Origin: Notamacropus eugenii
Taxonomy: Eukaryota; Chordata; Mammalia; Diprotodontia; Macropodidae
Direction of reading: 5' to 3'
Assembly (NCBI RefSeq): GCF_028372415.1
Contig: NC_092872.1
Location: 547,582,205 to 547,646,204, forward strand
DNA length: 64,000 nucleotides
A program made the translations under genes and the position numbers. The number at the start of each line of letters is the position of its first letter. Position 1 is the first letter of the stretch. The notes beneath the pieces were generated by a model that worked only from the letters and a program-made list of their open reading frames with translations, did no database searches and was not told the DNA's origin. Positions 34,400 through 44,985 of this stretch are shown piece by piece.

Positions 34400-34855
34400 A
34401 TGCAATGGTTTCAGGCCATGGAAGAGTTCAAAAAGGGTTTTGAAAATCAAGTAAGAAAGGTGAAGGAAAAATTGGGAAGAGAAATGAGAGTGATGCAAGA
34501 AAATCATGAAAAGTGAGTCAACAGCTTGCTAAAGAAGATCCAAAAAAAAAAAAATGCTGAAGAAAATAATACCTTTAAAAATAGACTAACTCAATTGGCA
34601 AAAAAGGTCCAAAAAGCCAATGAGGAGAAGAATGCTTTAAAAAGCAGAATTAGCCAAATGGAAAAGAAGGTTCAAAAGCTCACTGAAGAAAATAGTTCTT
34701 TAAAAATTAAAATGGAGCAGATGGAAACTAATGACTTTATGAGAAACCAAAAAATTACAAAACCAAACCAAAAGAATGAAACAATAGAAGACAATGTGAA
34801 ATATCCCACTGGAAAAACAACTGACCTGGAAAATAGATCCAGGACAGACAACTAA
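34400..34855 (+). pseudogene. L1 ORF1 5' fragment, broken
   Basis: ATG at 34400 opens a frame starting MQWFQAMEEFKKGFENQ that is stopped by TGA at 34514-34516. The same frame continues to TAA at 34853. The residues after the stop are a lysine- and glutamate-rich coiled coil with heptad spacing, e.g. NRLTQLAKKVQKANEEKNAL, the trimerisation region of L1 ORF1p. ORF1p is an RNA-binding chaperone for the L1 particle. The RRM and C-terminal domains, all of ORF2 and the normal 3' UTR are absent, and the fragment ends at an A-rich 'actaaaaaaaataaagg'. An A-run at 34541-34553 may also have slipped. It is not functional. Confidence 0.85.
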
Positions 34856-35454
34856 AAAAAATAAAGGTTTTTTTTCCCAAAGACCTCATTTGTGTTTTTT
34901 AATAATAAAATTCCAGCGCAGAAATATAACCCATTAGGCTTTACAATACAGTACTGGCTTGATCTTTCTTAATGAATTTGCTCTTGCAAAATCCATAATT
35001 CAAATAATTATAAACTAATGCTTTTATCTCTGGCAGCTGAGAAGTAATGGTAGAAGAGCTGCTCAGTGTGTGTGTGTGTGTATGTGTGTGTGTGTGCATG
35101 TGTATGTGTGTGTGTGTCCTAAAAGCAATTTTATAGAAGTATTTAATCACAAGATGTAAGTCAATAAGGAGAACAGGATTTTCTTTGGATGTCATCCAAG
35201 GGTTTCCCCTTTTCTTCATTCTCAGTTCCCTCTTCCTTCCACTCAGTCTTCTAAAGTCGAGTTTATATTTAGTAGTTAAGCTTGAAGTTTACACAAGCTC
35301 AGCTCTTTGCAATGTGAATAAGAAACCAGACTGCAAAGGGCTGAAAGGAGAGGAAAAGGAGAGGAAATGGAAGCAATAAGCATGGGTAGAAGCAATAAGC
35401 ATGGGTAGTTTTTCTAGGAGTTTGGCTAAGAAAGAGAAGGGACAAGAGATACTT
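34856..35454. other. No gene; TG microsatellite and small duplication
   Basis: Contains a (TG)n tract at 35066-35118 and a tandem 19-bp duplication (gaagcaataagcatgggta) at 35370-35407. Otherwise unassigned. Confidence 0.5.
35066..35118. repeat. (TG)n microsatellite, interrupted
   Basis: gtgtgt runs with tatg and catg interruptions. Confidence 0.9.
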
Positions 35455-35680
35455 GGGAGCGCTTGTACATGTACATATAGGAATAAATATACACAGAACA
35501 AGCTGTAAGTAGTGAAATACAAGGTAGTTGGGGAGGAGGGGCACAAGCAGTTGGGGAAGCTTCTTACTTCCATGGTTCCATGGTTCCATGGTTCCAGGTT
35601 CCATGTAGAATGTGGTACTTGAACAATGTCTTGAAAAAAGTGAGGGATTCCATAAGGTGGGAGGGTAAAGAGGAAGTGAA
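35455..35680 (-). repeat. L2 3' fragment containing an 8-bp tandem repeat
   Basis: 'gtggtacttgaacaatgtcttg' and 'agtgagggattcc' are the L2 complement. The (TTCCATGG) unit at 35568-35605 is repeated three times plus two decayed copies. 35681-35984 may be more of the same L2, but this is unclear. Confidence 0.5.
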
Positions 35681-35984
35681 TTCAGGTTTGGAAGTTAGCC
35701 ATAAAGACCTACAAAGGTGGAGAAGGAACTGGATAGATGAAAAATTAGAGAGGTGGTCACTGAGGGAACAAAAGGGCATGTGCAGAGGGACTGGTCTTGT
35801 TGAGGAGAATGACTACCTCATTGTCAGAGACTAAAGGAGGGGAGAGTGAGTGATGTCTAGAGTTATTGAGACAGAGAAAGGGACACAAGAGAACTTGTAG
35901 ATAATGGCTTCAATTTCTCATTGGTTATGAGACAAGGAACTCAGCTGAGAGTATGGGAGAAGGGGGTTTAAAGAGAAAGAAGGA

Positions 35985-36240
35985 AACAAACATTTGTTAA
36001 GCACCCACTAGTGCTTGACACTATGTTAAAGTGCTTCACAAATATGATTTCATTTGATCTGCACAACAGTCCTAGGAAGTAGGTGTTATTATTATCCCCA
36101 TTTTACATTTAAGGAAATTGAGGTAGGCAGAGGTTGAATGACTTGCCCAGAGTCACACAGCTAGTAAGTATCTAAGGCTGGATTTGAACTCAGATCTTCC
36201 TGACTCTAGGCCCAGCACTCTATCCACTGCACTTCCTAGA
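35985..36240 (-). repeat. MIR, near full length
   Basis: 'catttgttaagcacccactag', 'attattatccccattttac', 'gacttgcccagagtcacacagc' and 'ctctatccactgcac' form the full MIR complement. Confidence 0.85.
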
Positions 36241-36566
36241 TTGGAATTTGGAACAACTTCCAGTAGGGGGAGGAAATCAAATAGTAAGCTATTTAAAGTA
36301 AAAATATAGTAAGCTATTTAAAAGGAATTTCTTCTTAAATACATAGTACATTACCTATTAATATAATAATATCACATTATATGTAATAATATAATAATAA
36401 TGATAACTTGATTACCTTGCACCGTGCAAATACTACTGATAGCAAATGCTACTAATAGTATTCTATTTCCGATTAATTGTCTTTTCACAGTTCAGTGAAG
36501 TTCAGGAAAGCGGCACTAGCAGAAGTAGGAGTGTAGAATCATAGACTAGGAAAAGACCTCACTTTT

Positions 36567-36803
36567 TTGTTGTTCAATCATTTCAGCTGTGTCTGACCCT
36601 TCATGACCTCATTTGGGGTTTTCTTGGGAAAGATACTAGAATGGTTTGCCATTTCCTTCTCTAGCTCATTTACAGATAAGGAAACTGAGGCAAACAGGGT
36701 TAAGTGACTTGCCCAGAGTCACATAGCTAAGACCAGATTTGAACTCAGGTCTTTCTGACTCCAGGCCCAGCACTATATCCACTGTGCCACCTTGCTGCCA
36801 CCA
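36567..36803 (-). repeat. tRNA-headed SINE, full length
   Basis: 'tttgttgttcaatcatttcagc', 'catttggggttttcttgg', 'gggttaagtgacttgccc' and 'atccactgtgccaccttgctgcc' are the full SINE complement. Confidence 0.9.
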
Positions 36804-37809
36804 GAAGCCACTTAGTTCAATCTTAAAATGCTCTTTGGTTAAGAATTTTTGAGGATTTTACCCATCAAGAAAATAAAACAAAAGTTAAAAAAAAATGTTT
36901 ACCTCAGAAAATCTCTTTGAAATTGTAGTAATTTCTGATAAAATTCTGAATGCAGAGTCAGAAAGAACTGGGTTCACATCCTACTTCTGAAACTAACTGT
37001 ATAGCTCTAGAAAAATCACTTAGCCCCTAAATGCTTCAGACATCTGTGCAGTTGAGATCTGCCAATGGTGAAAAGTGTTCCAGTATGGAGCATCCCTTTC
37101 TTGGGTAGATACTTCTTATATTCTCCTACAGCGAACCTTAGAGGGTTACAGCTACTTTCCTATTGATCAGTAGATATCCAACACAGGGGCATGATTGTGT
37201 AATCCAGAAAGTCTGAGGGAGACGATGGCAGTCCAGCCTGTGCCCCTTCACAAAATGGAGACTTTAGGAGGAACACACCAATGGAAGAAGGGACATGACC
37301 TTGAAGAGAGATATTCCAGGATGAGTAGGTGGTAGAATGTTCCAGGGTGAGCAGACCCCAGGCTTGTGGAAAGTTCCAAGATGACACAGCAATAGAGGCA
37401 TGATGGTGAAAGTTAGACAGTCAGGAACAGTGCTTATTATGTACCATACATATAGTAAGATGGATCTGAGACGCTGACTTGATGTTGGAGAGACAAGCTG
37501 GTATCATCCCAAGAAGAGGTCTTTTTTATGATAAGAGGTTCCTTATGATAGAACATAGGAGTTCACCTGGAAAGGGTCTGGGGTTATAATGGGGAGATTA
37601 TGAAATCAAGAGGAAGAGGAAGAGAATAAGACTTTTCTAAGGAGAAGAAACTGGCAACTTTGGCCATTTATTGCAAAGGTAAACTTTGAATGATTTAAAT
37701 GGCAGCAACTTGAAGCTTATTTCTGATGTTATTATTATTTAATATTAATTATTTATAATTATATATAATATAAAATATTATTATTTATAGTAGGAGACAG
37801 GGCATTTCA
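36804..37809. other. No feature recognised
   Basis: About 1 kb of unassigned sequence. Short SINE-like words near 36960-37050 are too decayed to call. AT-rich tract near 37725-37790. Confidence 0.4.
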
Positions 37810-37930
37810 GAATCAGTCAAAAAACATTAAGAGCTTACTGTGTGCCACATATTGTGCTGAACAGAGGATACAAAGAAAGGCAATCAAATGTTACTGCTGC
37901 CCTCAGAGAACTCACATTCTAATGGAGGCA
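37810..37930 (-). repeat. L2 tail
   Basis: 'gaatcagtcaaaaaacattaagagcttactgtgtgcc' and 'ctgccctcagagaactcacattc' are the L2 complement. Confidence 0.7.
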
Positions 37931-38824
37931 GAGGTGAGGGAGAGGAAGGAGAAAGGCATGGCGATCCATACTTTCCCTTGCCCAGACCCTAATTGCAAGT
38001 TCTTACTCTTTCCCTTTAATTCCCCTTTACATTTCACCTCTGCCACCGAAGTCTGTATTGCTTATGTCAAATCCCTTACTGTGCCTCTTAAACTCCCTTC
38101 TCCCTTCCTCTTGTCTGAATGTGTTTCCGCATTGTGTTGGGTGTATTTCTATATCAAACTCTTGTGTTTGTATGTGTCTATTTAGCCCTCTTTTGTCCAG
38201 TTCAGATGAAGGTAGTGTCCATGTGATGTCCATTTCACCCACCTCTTCTTCCATCTTCATATATTCTCATACACTTCAGTTATGTGAGGTAGTAAGTTCT
38301 ATTTTCTTCCCAGCACCTGGGGCATTGGGAAGAAGGTACTTGACAGCCATTAAATCACTGTAGAAATGTTACTATAATTATTATTTCATAGTTCGTTGGA
38401 ACAATGATCTCCTCAATGTGCGTACTTCCTCTAGTAGTATAGATCACAATCCCTCCATACCTTCTTAAGCTGTGTATATCTTTCCCAAGTCTTTCTGTAA
38501 ATCATTCATGGAGGATTTACGATGTCTTCCTCTTGTAATAATTCAGGGGCACCAGTTCAGCATACAGCTGTTGGACAGGTGTCCTTTACTCTTGCTACAG
38601 AACAGGTTCAACTCCTTTTGTGAATGTGCACGTCCTTGAGGAGACGTGTTGATGGGATGGGATAGAAAAGAGGAAATCCAGAGATAACCCCCAAATTTGG
38701 TTATCACCGAGGTGAAAGATGCTCAGTCCTTGCTATCGGCCTTGTAGCTACACCGTTAGGCACTCAGGGACTTTCACCTGCTTCTAGCTGCACTCTTCTG
38801 TGTGTTGTTTGTTTTGTTTTGCTA
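37931..38824. other. Unassigned; part may be LINE UTR
   Basis: 37931-38340 (pyrimidine-rich, 'gttcagatgaaggtagtgtcc') resembles untranslated LINE sequence, as does 51700-52060. 38390-38820 has no match I can name. Confidence 0.3.
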
Positions 38825-38885
38825 TCACTTGTGCATAGCACAGAGTAAGTGCTTAGTGAATGCTTTTCATTCATTCAATGAAGGA
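38825..38885 (+). repeat. L2 3' tail
   Basis: 'gcatagcacagagtaagtgcttagtgaatgc' followed by ATTC repeats. Confidence 0.6.
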
Positions 38886-39020
38886 AATGGACTTGTTTAG
38901 CCTGAAGAAGACCCAGGGGAGATACTACGGCTATCTTCAAGTTGTTGATAGGCTATCGGTCAAGTGGAAGAGGGATTAGCCTTGACCCCAGACAACTAAG
39001 ATCAATGAGAAGTTGCAAAG
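38880..39020 (+). repeat. L3/CR1 fragment
   Basis: 'gacttgtttagcctgaagaagaccc' and 'gttgcaaagaggcaaattt' match the L3/CR1 3' end. Confidence 0.65.
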
Positions 39021-39705
39021 AGGCAAATTTAAGATGAAGATCAATCAGTCAATAAGCCTCTCATCCCCACTGGAGATTCTCAACCCAGCACCAAGTCCTT
39101 TAAAACAAAGATTAGCATCTTTTCAGATAGCTAATATGCACAGGTTTCATCTTTTTTAAAGAATGCCTCCCCACCACCATTTCAGAAGCTTTGTCCTTTT
39201 GTCAAGGCTCTTGGTTAAGTCCAGGGGAAGTCATTAGTTTGTGTACCAATCTAGCTGCATTTCTGACTCTTTCATATGCAGATGTAGTCAGCCTAAGAGG
39301 GTCCTAATAGACTCACCCTTTCTTGTGTCTTAGTGATCTGTATCTGTGTTTTAGCACTTTACTAGACTGTAGCAACCAACTTAGATGAAGAATTATTCAG
39401 ATAAAAGCTGGTAAAGGAAGAATATTAAAATGTGTCTGGCATTGTACAGTAAACAGTGTAGGAGTCCTAAAGCTCAGAATGAGCTCAGACTGACAGGAAA
39501 AGATGAGGACAATAAAAAAAAGATGTTTGGAAAAAACAAAGCATAAAGAAAAGACAAGACTGCTGGTGGGGTGGGAATGTGGATGGAAAAGGTGATAGTC
39601 TAATGACAGAGGGAAGGCAGAGTTTCTCTTTGGTATTCTGATTCTGTTTTCTTTGCCCAGAAGGGACAGAACAGAACAACCGATTAGAGATTTGATACCC
39701 AAGAT
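39021..39705. other. Unassigned, possibly upstream L3/CR1
   Basis: No gene. The right end may be the L3/CR1 element that clearly continues at 40313 beyond the LTR. The bases AGAT at 39702-39705 are the LTR target duplication. Confidence 0.35.
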
Positions 39706-40308
39706 TGTTGGGATTGGAAGCTCAGTTCCGTGTGGACAGTCTCGGGCGGGTAAAGGTGGGAGCTTCTAAACCTTAGAGCTCTCACGAGACCCTCCCAGGA
39801 AACGACAGGGAATTGAGGTGAACTGAGCTATCTCGAGTAATTCTGCCTCTTCCCGTGAGAAACGTGATGGGGGAGAGATCTCCCCGCCCTCGAGATTGTC
39901 CCGGATCTGGGCACACCTAGTTACCTAACAGCAAGGTATTCAGATGCAAAACTATGCGGCTGAAGGTTAAGTAGGATTGAGGAAGCCTGAAAGCTCTCTT
40001 AGCACGTGAGGAGCCAAGAGGACAGTAGGCTCCCCTTTCTTCTTTCCTCTCTCCCCTCCCCCTCTCTCCCCGCTTGTACTTCTACTTCCAATCCCTTAAG
40101 ATCTTAGCCTCCTTAGGAAATCTCCCCCTCTTCCTCCTAAGGAAGATCCCCCTGCACTTGTAACCTAGACCCTGAAATAAAGCTCAACCCTTGTTCGACT
40201 CTGGAATGTCCTTTCTCTCATATGAGCATCCGGTTTTGGCCAACCGAAGACCTTGGAGGTGAGGTAAGAAGACTCGGGTAGCCCACACAGGCCTCTAGGC
40301 CTGGCACA
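39706..40308 (+). mobile_element. Solo LTR with exact AGAT duplication
   Basis: The 603-bp element runs from TGTTGGG to GGCACA. AGAT flanks it exactly (39702-39705 and 40309-40312), a 4-bp duplication typical of gammaretrovirus-like integration. AATAAA is at 40176-40181, preceded by a pyrimidine tract (40030-40070). CpG dinucleotides are frequent compared with the surroundings, suggesting a relatively young copy or hypomethylated state. No retroviral internal sequence is present, so the provirus has collapsed to one LTR. It sits inside or next to an L3/CR1 element. Confidence 0.85.
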
Positions 40309-40312
40309 AGAT

Positions 40313-40540
40313 AAGTAAGAAGATAGTAAAAGAGCACCTCTGAATCCTTGAAGAATTGAAGGCCCAGCTGAACTACATGCTTGGGTACTGAAAAACCTGG
40401 TACTGAATTGTTGTCTGTAACATCTGAAGGACATTGGAGAGTAGGAGGGGTACCTCAAGACCGGAAAAGGGAAAATGGCCCAATTTCTTGAAAAGGAGAA
40501 GAAACTGGAAAAAAACTATAGACCAGTGAACTTGACAACA
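40313..40540 (+). mobile_element. L3/CR1 LINE, RT region, left part
   Basis: 'ggaggggtacctcaagaccggaaaagggaaaatggccc' and 'actatagaccagtgaacttgac' match the L3/CR1 ORF2 (RT) consensus. Interrupted by SINE sequences until 40904. Confidence 0.75.
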
Positions 40541-40640
40541 TCATCACCATCATCATCATCATCATCGTCATCCTTCTCACTAATATTTATATAGCACTTT
40601 AAGGTCTGCAAAGTGTTTACACATAATGTCTATTACTGGT
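40541..40640 (-). repeat. (CAT)n tract and MIR fragment
   Basis: A catcat run (about 40540-40567) precedes 'taatatttatatagcactttaaggtctgc', the MIR complement. Confidence 0.65.
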
Positions 40641-40647
40641 AAATTAT

Positions 40648-40903
40648 TGTGTTGTTTAATCATTTCAGTCGTGTCTCACCATTTGTGACCCCATTTGGGG
40701 TTTTCTTGGCAGAGATACCAGAGTGATTTGTCATTTCTTTCTCTAGCTCATTTTATAGATGAGGAAATTGAGGCAAACAGGGTTAAGTGATTTGCTCAGG
40801 GTCTCTCAGCTAGTAAGTGTCTGAGGTCATATTTGAACTCAGACCTTCCTGACTCTTCTATCCACTGAGGTTCTGTCCACTGCACCACCTAACTGTCCAA
40901 TAA
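40648..40903 (-). repeat. tRNA-headed SINE, full length
   Basis: 'cagtcgtgtctcaccatttgtgaccccatttgggg' through 'ctgcaccacctaactgtcc'. Flanks 'taaattatt' and 'taaatgatt' suggest an aged target duplication. Confidence 0.85.
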
Positions 40904-40904
40904 A

Positions 40905-42075
40905 TGATTATAATGTGTAATTTAAAAGATAGCTAAGCGTCTAGAAAAGGAAGCAGTTATCAGGTTGGTTAATACAGAATAACTTTTATTTTCTTTTTGA
41001 TGGGAGAATATTATTTATCTAAATGTTAGTGAAGTATTTGATGAAGCAACTTTTGTGGAAAAGATGGATAGCTATGAGCAGACAATAGTAGAGTTAGAGG
41101 AATTCAAAGCTGGTTTAGTGGCCAGACTCTAAGAGGAATCTTTAACAGTTCAAGGTCAACTTAGAAAGAAGTTCTCAATGGAGTACCGCAAGTGGCTGTG
41201 TATGGTCCAGCGCTGTTTACTACTCTTTTTCTTTTCAAATTGACAACTTCAATAAAAGTATTTGTGGCATCCATATTAAATTTAAGATGACACAATACTG
41301 GGAAGGATAGTTAATGGATTGGATGACAGGGTTAGGATCTAAAAAAGTATTGAAAATCTAGAACATCAGACTAAATATAATAATTAATTGATTAAGGATA
41401 AATGTTATATTTTATGCTTGGACAAAAAATATTGATAAAGCGTAAAACTGGGGCAGCATAGTTACACAGAAGTTTGCCTGAACAAAATTCTAGGAATTCT
41501 AATTGACTAGAAGCTCAATTTGAATGTTGGGATGTAGCATCCAAAAAAACCAAGTATCATGGGCTACATGAAGACAGGCAGGGCTTCTAAGAGTAAGGTG
41601 ATAGTCCCTTCCCTTTGTGTTTTGTTTTCGTTAGATCACATCTGGAGTACTGTGTTCTATTTTTATTGTTAAACTAGTCCCAAGCAGGCCTACCAGAATG
41701 GTGAAGGGGCCTCAAGCTCACATTATATGTTGACTGGTTGAAGGAACTGGGGATGGTTAGCCTAAAGAAGTAAAGACCAAGTGGGGCTTATGAGAACTGT
41801 CTTTGAGTACTTGAAAGGCTATCACAGGGAAGAAGGATTAGATTTTCTGTTGGGCCCCAGGAGATGGAATGAGGAAGAAGAGAGAATGGACAAAGTAGCA
41901 AATTTAGACTTAGTGTCAGAAAAATCTCTCAAAATCAATGGAATGAGTTGCCTTAGGAGGTGGTGGATTTCCCTTCAGTGAAAATTTCCAAGTAAAGACT
42001 GACCTTACAACTATTTGGGGAGTGCATTGTGACTGGGATTCTTTACTGAGTTTAGACTAGATTACATAGGCACTG
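40905..42075 (+). mobile_element. L3/CR1 LINE, right part to 3' end
   Basis: Colinear L3/CR1 blocks: 'aaatgttagtgaagtatttgatgaagc', 'ttagatcacatctggagtactgtgttc', 'ggttgaaggaactggggatggttagcc', 'ttgagtacttgaaaggctatcac' and 'ggaatgagttgccttaggaggtgg'. Frames are broken throughout. With 40313-40540 this is one of the longest L3/CR1 copies in the window. Confidence 0.85.
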
Positions 42076-42160
42076 AAGAAGGAAGGAAAGAAGGAAGGAA
42101 GGAAGGAAGGAAGGAAGGAAGGAAGGAAGGAAGGAAGGAAGGAAGGAAGGAAGGAAGGAA
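42076..42160. repeat. (GGAA)n microsatellite
   Basis: About 17 uninterrupted GGAA units after a few imperfect ones, between the L3/CR1 end and a MIR. Confidence 0.95.
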
Positions 42161-42375
42161 ACATTTTATTAAGCATCTCTTATGTGCCAGTTACTGTGCA
42201 AAGTGCTTTACAAATATCTCACTTGGGGGCTATTGTTATCCCCATTTTATAATTAAAGGAAATTAGGCCGAGGTTAAATGACTTGCCCAGGGTCACATGA
42301 TGAGGAAATATCTGAGACCAGATTTGATCTCATCTTCCTGACTCCAGGCCCAACTCTCTATCCACTTCATTACAT
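42161..42375 (-). repeat. MIR
   Basis: 'cattttattaagcatctcttatgtgccag', 'tccccattttataattaaagg' and 'gacttgcccagggtcacatg' are the MIR complement. Confidence 0.85.
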
Positions 42376-42459
42376 AGAGCATCTTCCAACTCTGAAATGC
42401 TGTGATTCTAAGCCTGAACAGGGCAAGAGCACATCTTTTATAAACTTCATATCTATCCT

Positions 42460-42825
42460 AGTTGCTTAAGTGTTCCACATACTGTAAAATGCTCAATAAA
42501 TGTTCATTGTTCTAGAATCACAGAAATAAACAAATAAATAAATACATGTTAATCTCCTCTGTAAAAATCTTCAGTTGTTTCCTATTTCCTATTGATTAAG
42601 GTTCATACTTTTTAGTCTGACATTCAGGGTCCTCGTAATCCAGTCTTCATCTACTTTTCCAACTACTGTTCTCCTTCACTCAGCCTATGATCCAGCCAAA
42701 CAAGATTCCTCACTCTTTCCTTAACATACCTCTTTTTTTTAAACTTCTGGATCTTTGAACTATTTCTTCTGCTTGAAATGCATTTTTTGCACTATCTCTT
42801 TCAACTCTACCTTGTAGGACCATAG
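42460..42825 (+). repeat. L2 fragments (tail, then RT-side piece)
   Basis: 42460-42525 is an L2 tail ('gctcaataaatgttcattg') and 42550-42825 an L2 body piece ('gactcattcagggtcc'-like, 'gaactatttcttctgcttgaaatgc'). Confidence 0.55.
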
Positions 42826-43012
42826 ATTTAGGGCTGGAAGGGTTTTTGGAGACCATAGAGTCCAGACCTCTCTGTTTACAGGAATCTGAGGCCAAGAGCT
42901 GTTAAATGACTTTTCCAGGATCACATAGTCTGAATCTGAAGTAAGATTAGAAATCAGAACTTCCTGCTTCAAAGTCTCATATTCTATCTACTGCACAGTC
43001 TAGCTGTCACCT
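42826..43012 (-). repeat. tRNA-headed SINE next to the 7SL pseudogene
   Basis: The complement reads head 'gtgacagctagactgtgcag' at 43012 through core to 'cccttccagccctaaatctatgg'. It shares unusual words (aagttctg, aatctta/gcttcag) with the SINE at 45030. Confidence 0.75.
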
Positions 43013-43032
43013 CATCAAAATTCTTTTAACTA

Positions 43033-43272
43033 GCTGGACATGGTCTACTGGGGAGAATGAGGTTGATGGATTGCTTGAAGTCTGGGGTTCTGAGCTGCAG
43101 GAGGGCAAAAGCCAATTAGATGTTCCCATTAAGTCTAGTACCAATATAGTGAGCTGCCAAGAGTGGGGAGCTGCCAGGCTAATTAAGAAGGTGTAAACTG
43201 GCACAGGTCAGAAACAGAGTAGGGAGTGGCCACTATACTTCCAGTCTGATCAAGATAGTGAGACTTCGTCTT
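43033..43272 (+). pseudogene. 7SL (SRP) RNA retropseudogene
   Basis: The segment aligns end to end with 7SL RNA, the scaffold of the signal recognition particle. Matches include 'gaggttgatggattgcttgaag' (Alu domain), 'ttaagtctagtaccaatatagtga', 'aactggcacaggtcagaaac' and the closing 'gagacttcgtctt'. Two internal deletions are evident: about 21 bases after position 12 of 7SL and about 45 bases before 'gccact'. Many substitutions and loss of the 5' GCCGGGCGC make it non-functional. It is followed by an A-rich 'aaaataa', and AATTCTTTTAAC (43019-43030) and AATTCTATTACC (43278-43289) agree at 10 of 12 positions, so it looks like an L1-type retrocopy. Confidence 0.88.
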
Positions 43273-43289
43273 AAAATAATTCTATTACC

Positions 43290-43450
43290 CAGTTCAAATG
43301 AAGTCACCCATGTTCTTCCCAATAGGAAATAATCTCTCTCCCATCTCTGGTCCTTCTCTCTGTCACATAGCACATTCTTGCCACGTTCTGTCTTTTAGTT
43401 TTAGTTATTTGATTCTCCTTAAGGGCAAGCTCTGACCATGTTTCTATAAT
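43290..43450 (+). repeat. Possible L2 3' fragment
   Basis: 'gcacattcttgccacgttctg' and 'tctccttaagggcaagctctg' suggest an L2 end. Confidence 0.45.
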
Positions 43451-43614
43451 GGCCTCATGAGGCCTCATACGTGGAGCAGGACCAGCAGCAATGGACCAAA
43501 GTCACAAAGATGTGATTAGGCTTGATGTTAGTTAGGAAAAATATCCCAACAATGAGCTATGTGAAAGTGTAATGTGATTCTTAGGAGGAAATTAGTTCCC
43601 TTTCATTGGAAGTC

Positions 43615-44120
43615 TGCATTCAATCAACAGATATTTGTTAAGTGCTTGCTATGTACCGGGTACTATACAAAGAAAGATACAATCCCTGCTTGCAAAGAAC
43701 TTACATTCTAATGGGAGATGTAACAAAAATATTTAAGATATACATAACTATCACAAAGTGAATATACAAATATGTACGAAGGAGCTGGTTGAAAGGTAGT
43801 TTGGGAGGAAAGGCACTTTTAGCAGTTAAGGGGATTAAGAAAGGCTTCATGCAGAAAACAATGCTTGATCAATGTCTTAAAGAGAGGGGGAGAACTATGA
43901 GGCAGACATAAGGAATGAGTACACTTTAGGCATGGGAGTTGTCTAGTAAAAATTCACAGAGACAGGAGTGGCATGTGTGAGGAGCAGAGAAGAGGTCAGT
44001 TTGACTGTATGACAGAGTATGGGTGTCTGGTCAGTGAGATTAGAAAGACAGATTGGGGTCACATTACATAGAACTTAAAAGAGAAATGGATGAGTCTATA
44101 TACCCTCCTAGAGGCAATGG
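43615..44120 (-). repeat. L2 3' region
   Basis: Complement of L2: 'caatcaacagatatttgttaagtgcttgc', 'ccctgcttgcaaagaacttacattc' and 'gattaagaaaggcttcatgc'. Confidence 0.75.
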
Positions 44121-44159
44121 GAAGCCCTAGAGTTACGTGGTTGAGGGTGGGGAGAATCT

Positions 44160-44215
44160 GGGTTGGATAAGATAGTCACTGAGGTCCCTTCCAACAGTAC
44201 AGTTTTGTGATTCTT
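44160..44215 (+). repeat. L3/CR1 terminal fragment
   Basis: 'gatagtcactgaggtcccttccaac' followed by 'gtgattct' is the L3/CR1 3' end. Confidence 0.6.
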
Positions 44216-44514
44216 TGGTTCTGAAGTATGGAAGTTTTGGTAATTTGAAACGGGAACAATGTTCAGAAGGCACTCTACAGAAAATGATTTGAAACAGACT
44301 CAGTCACAGATGGAACAGAGGAATACACACAAATGGTAGAACATGTGAAGCTGGAACCTAAGAGGTGATCACATCAGAGACATGACTGTGGGAGGGAACG
44401 TGAAAGGTATATTGGGTAGGAGAGGGGTACAACTGAGGATACAAACAAATTACAAATTGATTCACTTCAACTTTGTAAACAACTATGTTTTTAAAAAACC
44501 TTATTGTTCTGTCT

Positions 44515-44605
44515 ATGTATATGTGTATATATATGTATATGTACATATATACATACATATATGTATGTATGTCACTTACACCTATATATACATGTGTGTG
44601 TATTT
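44515..44605. repeat. (ATGT)n/(TATA)n microsatellite
   Basis: Alternating tatatgtatg and acatacat units able to form a cruciform. Confidence 0.85.
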
Positions 44606-44639
44606 ATCACCTACACCTCCTAATATATCTGTAGCCCAC

Positions 44640-44815
44640 TACAGAAATGCTATTTTTTTTTATAGCAAAGAACAAAAAAGAGATTGAAAACGTTCTTAGC
44701 AAAACCAACCAACACATTGACCCAGTGTGACATTAAACACAGGGCTCCATTTACCCTCATCTCTGCAAAGATGGAAAGGAGATGCCTTCTCATTTGTCTT
44801 CTTTGGAAACAAGGT
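44640..44815 (-). mobile_element. L1 3' UTR, part 1 (split by SINEs)
   Basis: 'caaaaccaaccaacacattgacccagtgtgac', 'ctctgcaaagatggaaagg' and 'catttgtcttctttgg' are the complement of the marsupial L1 3' UTR. It continues at 45300. Confidence 0.65.
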
Positions 44816-44985
44816 TGGCAGCTAGGTGGCATAGTAGATAGACTGCTGAACCTGGAGTCATGAAGATCTGAGTTTAAATTTGGCCTCAGACACTCACTAG
44901 CTGTGTGACCCTGGTCAAGTCAGTCAACCTCTATCTGCCTCAGTTTCCTCAACTGTACATGGGGATAACAAAAGCACCCCAGCCT
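44816..44985 (+). repeat. tRNA-headed SINE, 3'-truncated
   Basis: 'ggcagctaggtggcatagtag' head and 'gaccctggtcaagtcagtcaac' core. It breaks off at 'ggggataacaaaagcacc' where the 7SL-like piece begins. Confidence 0.85.
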
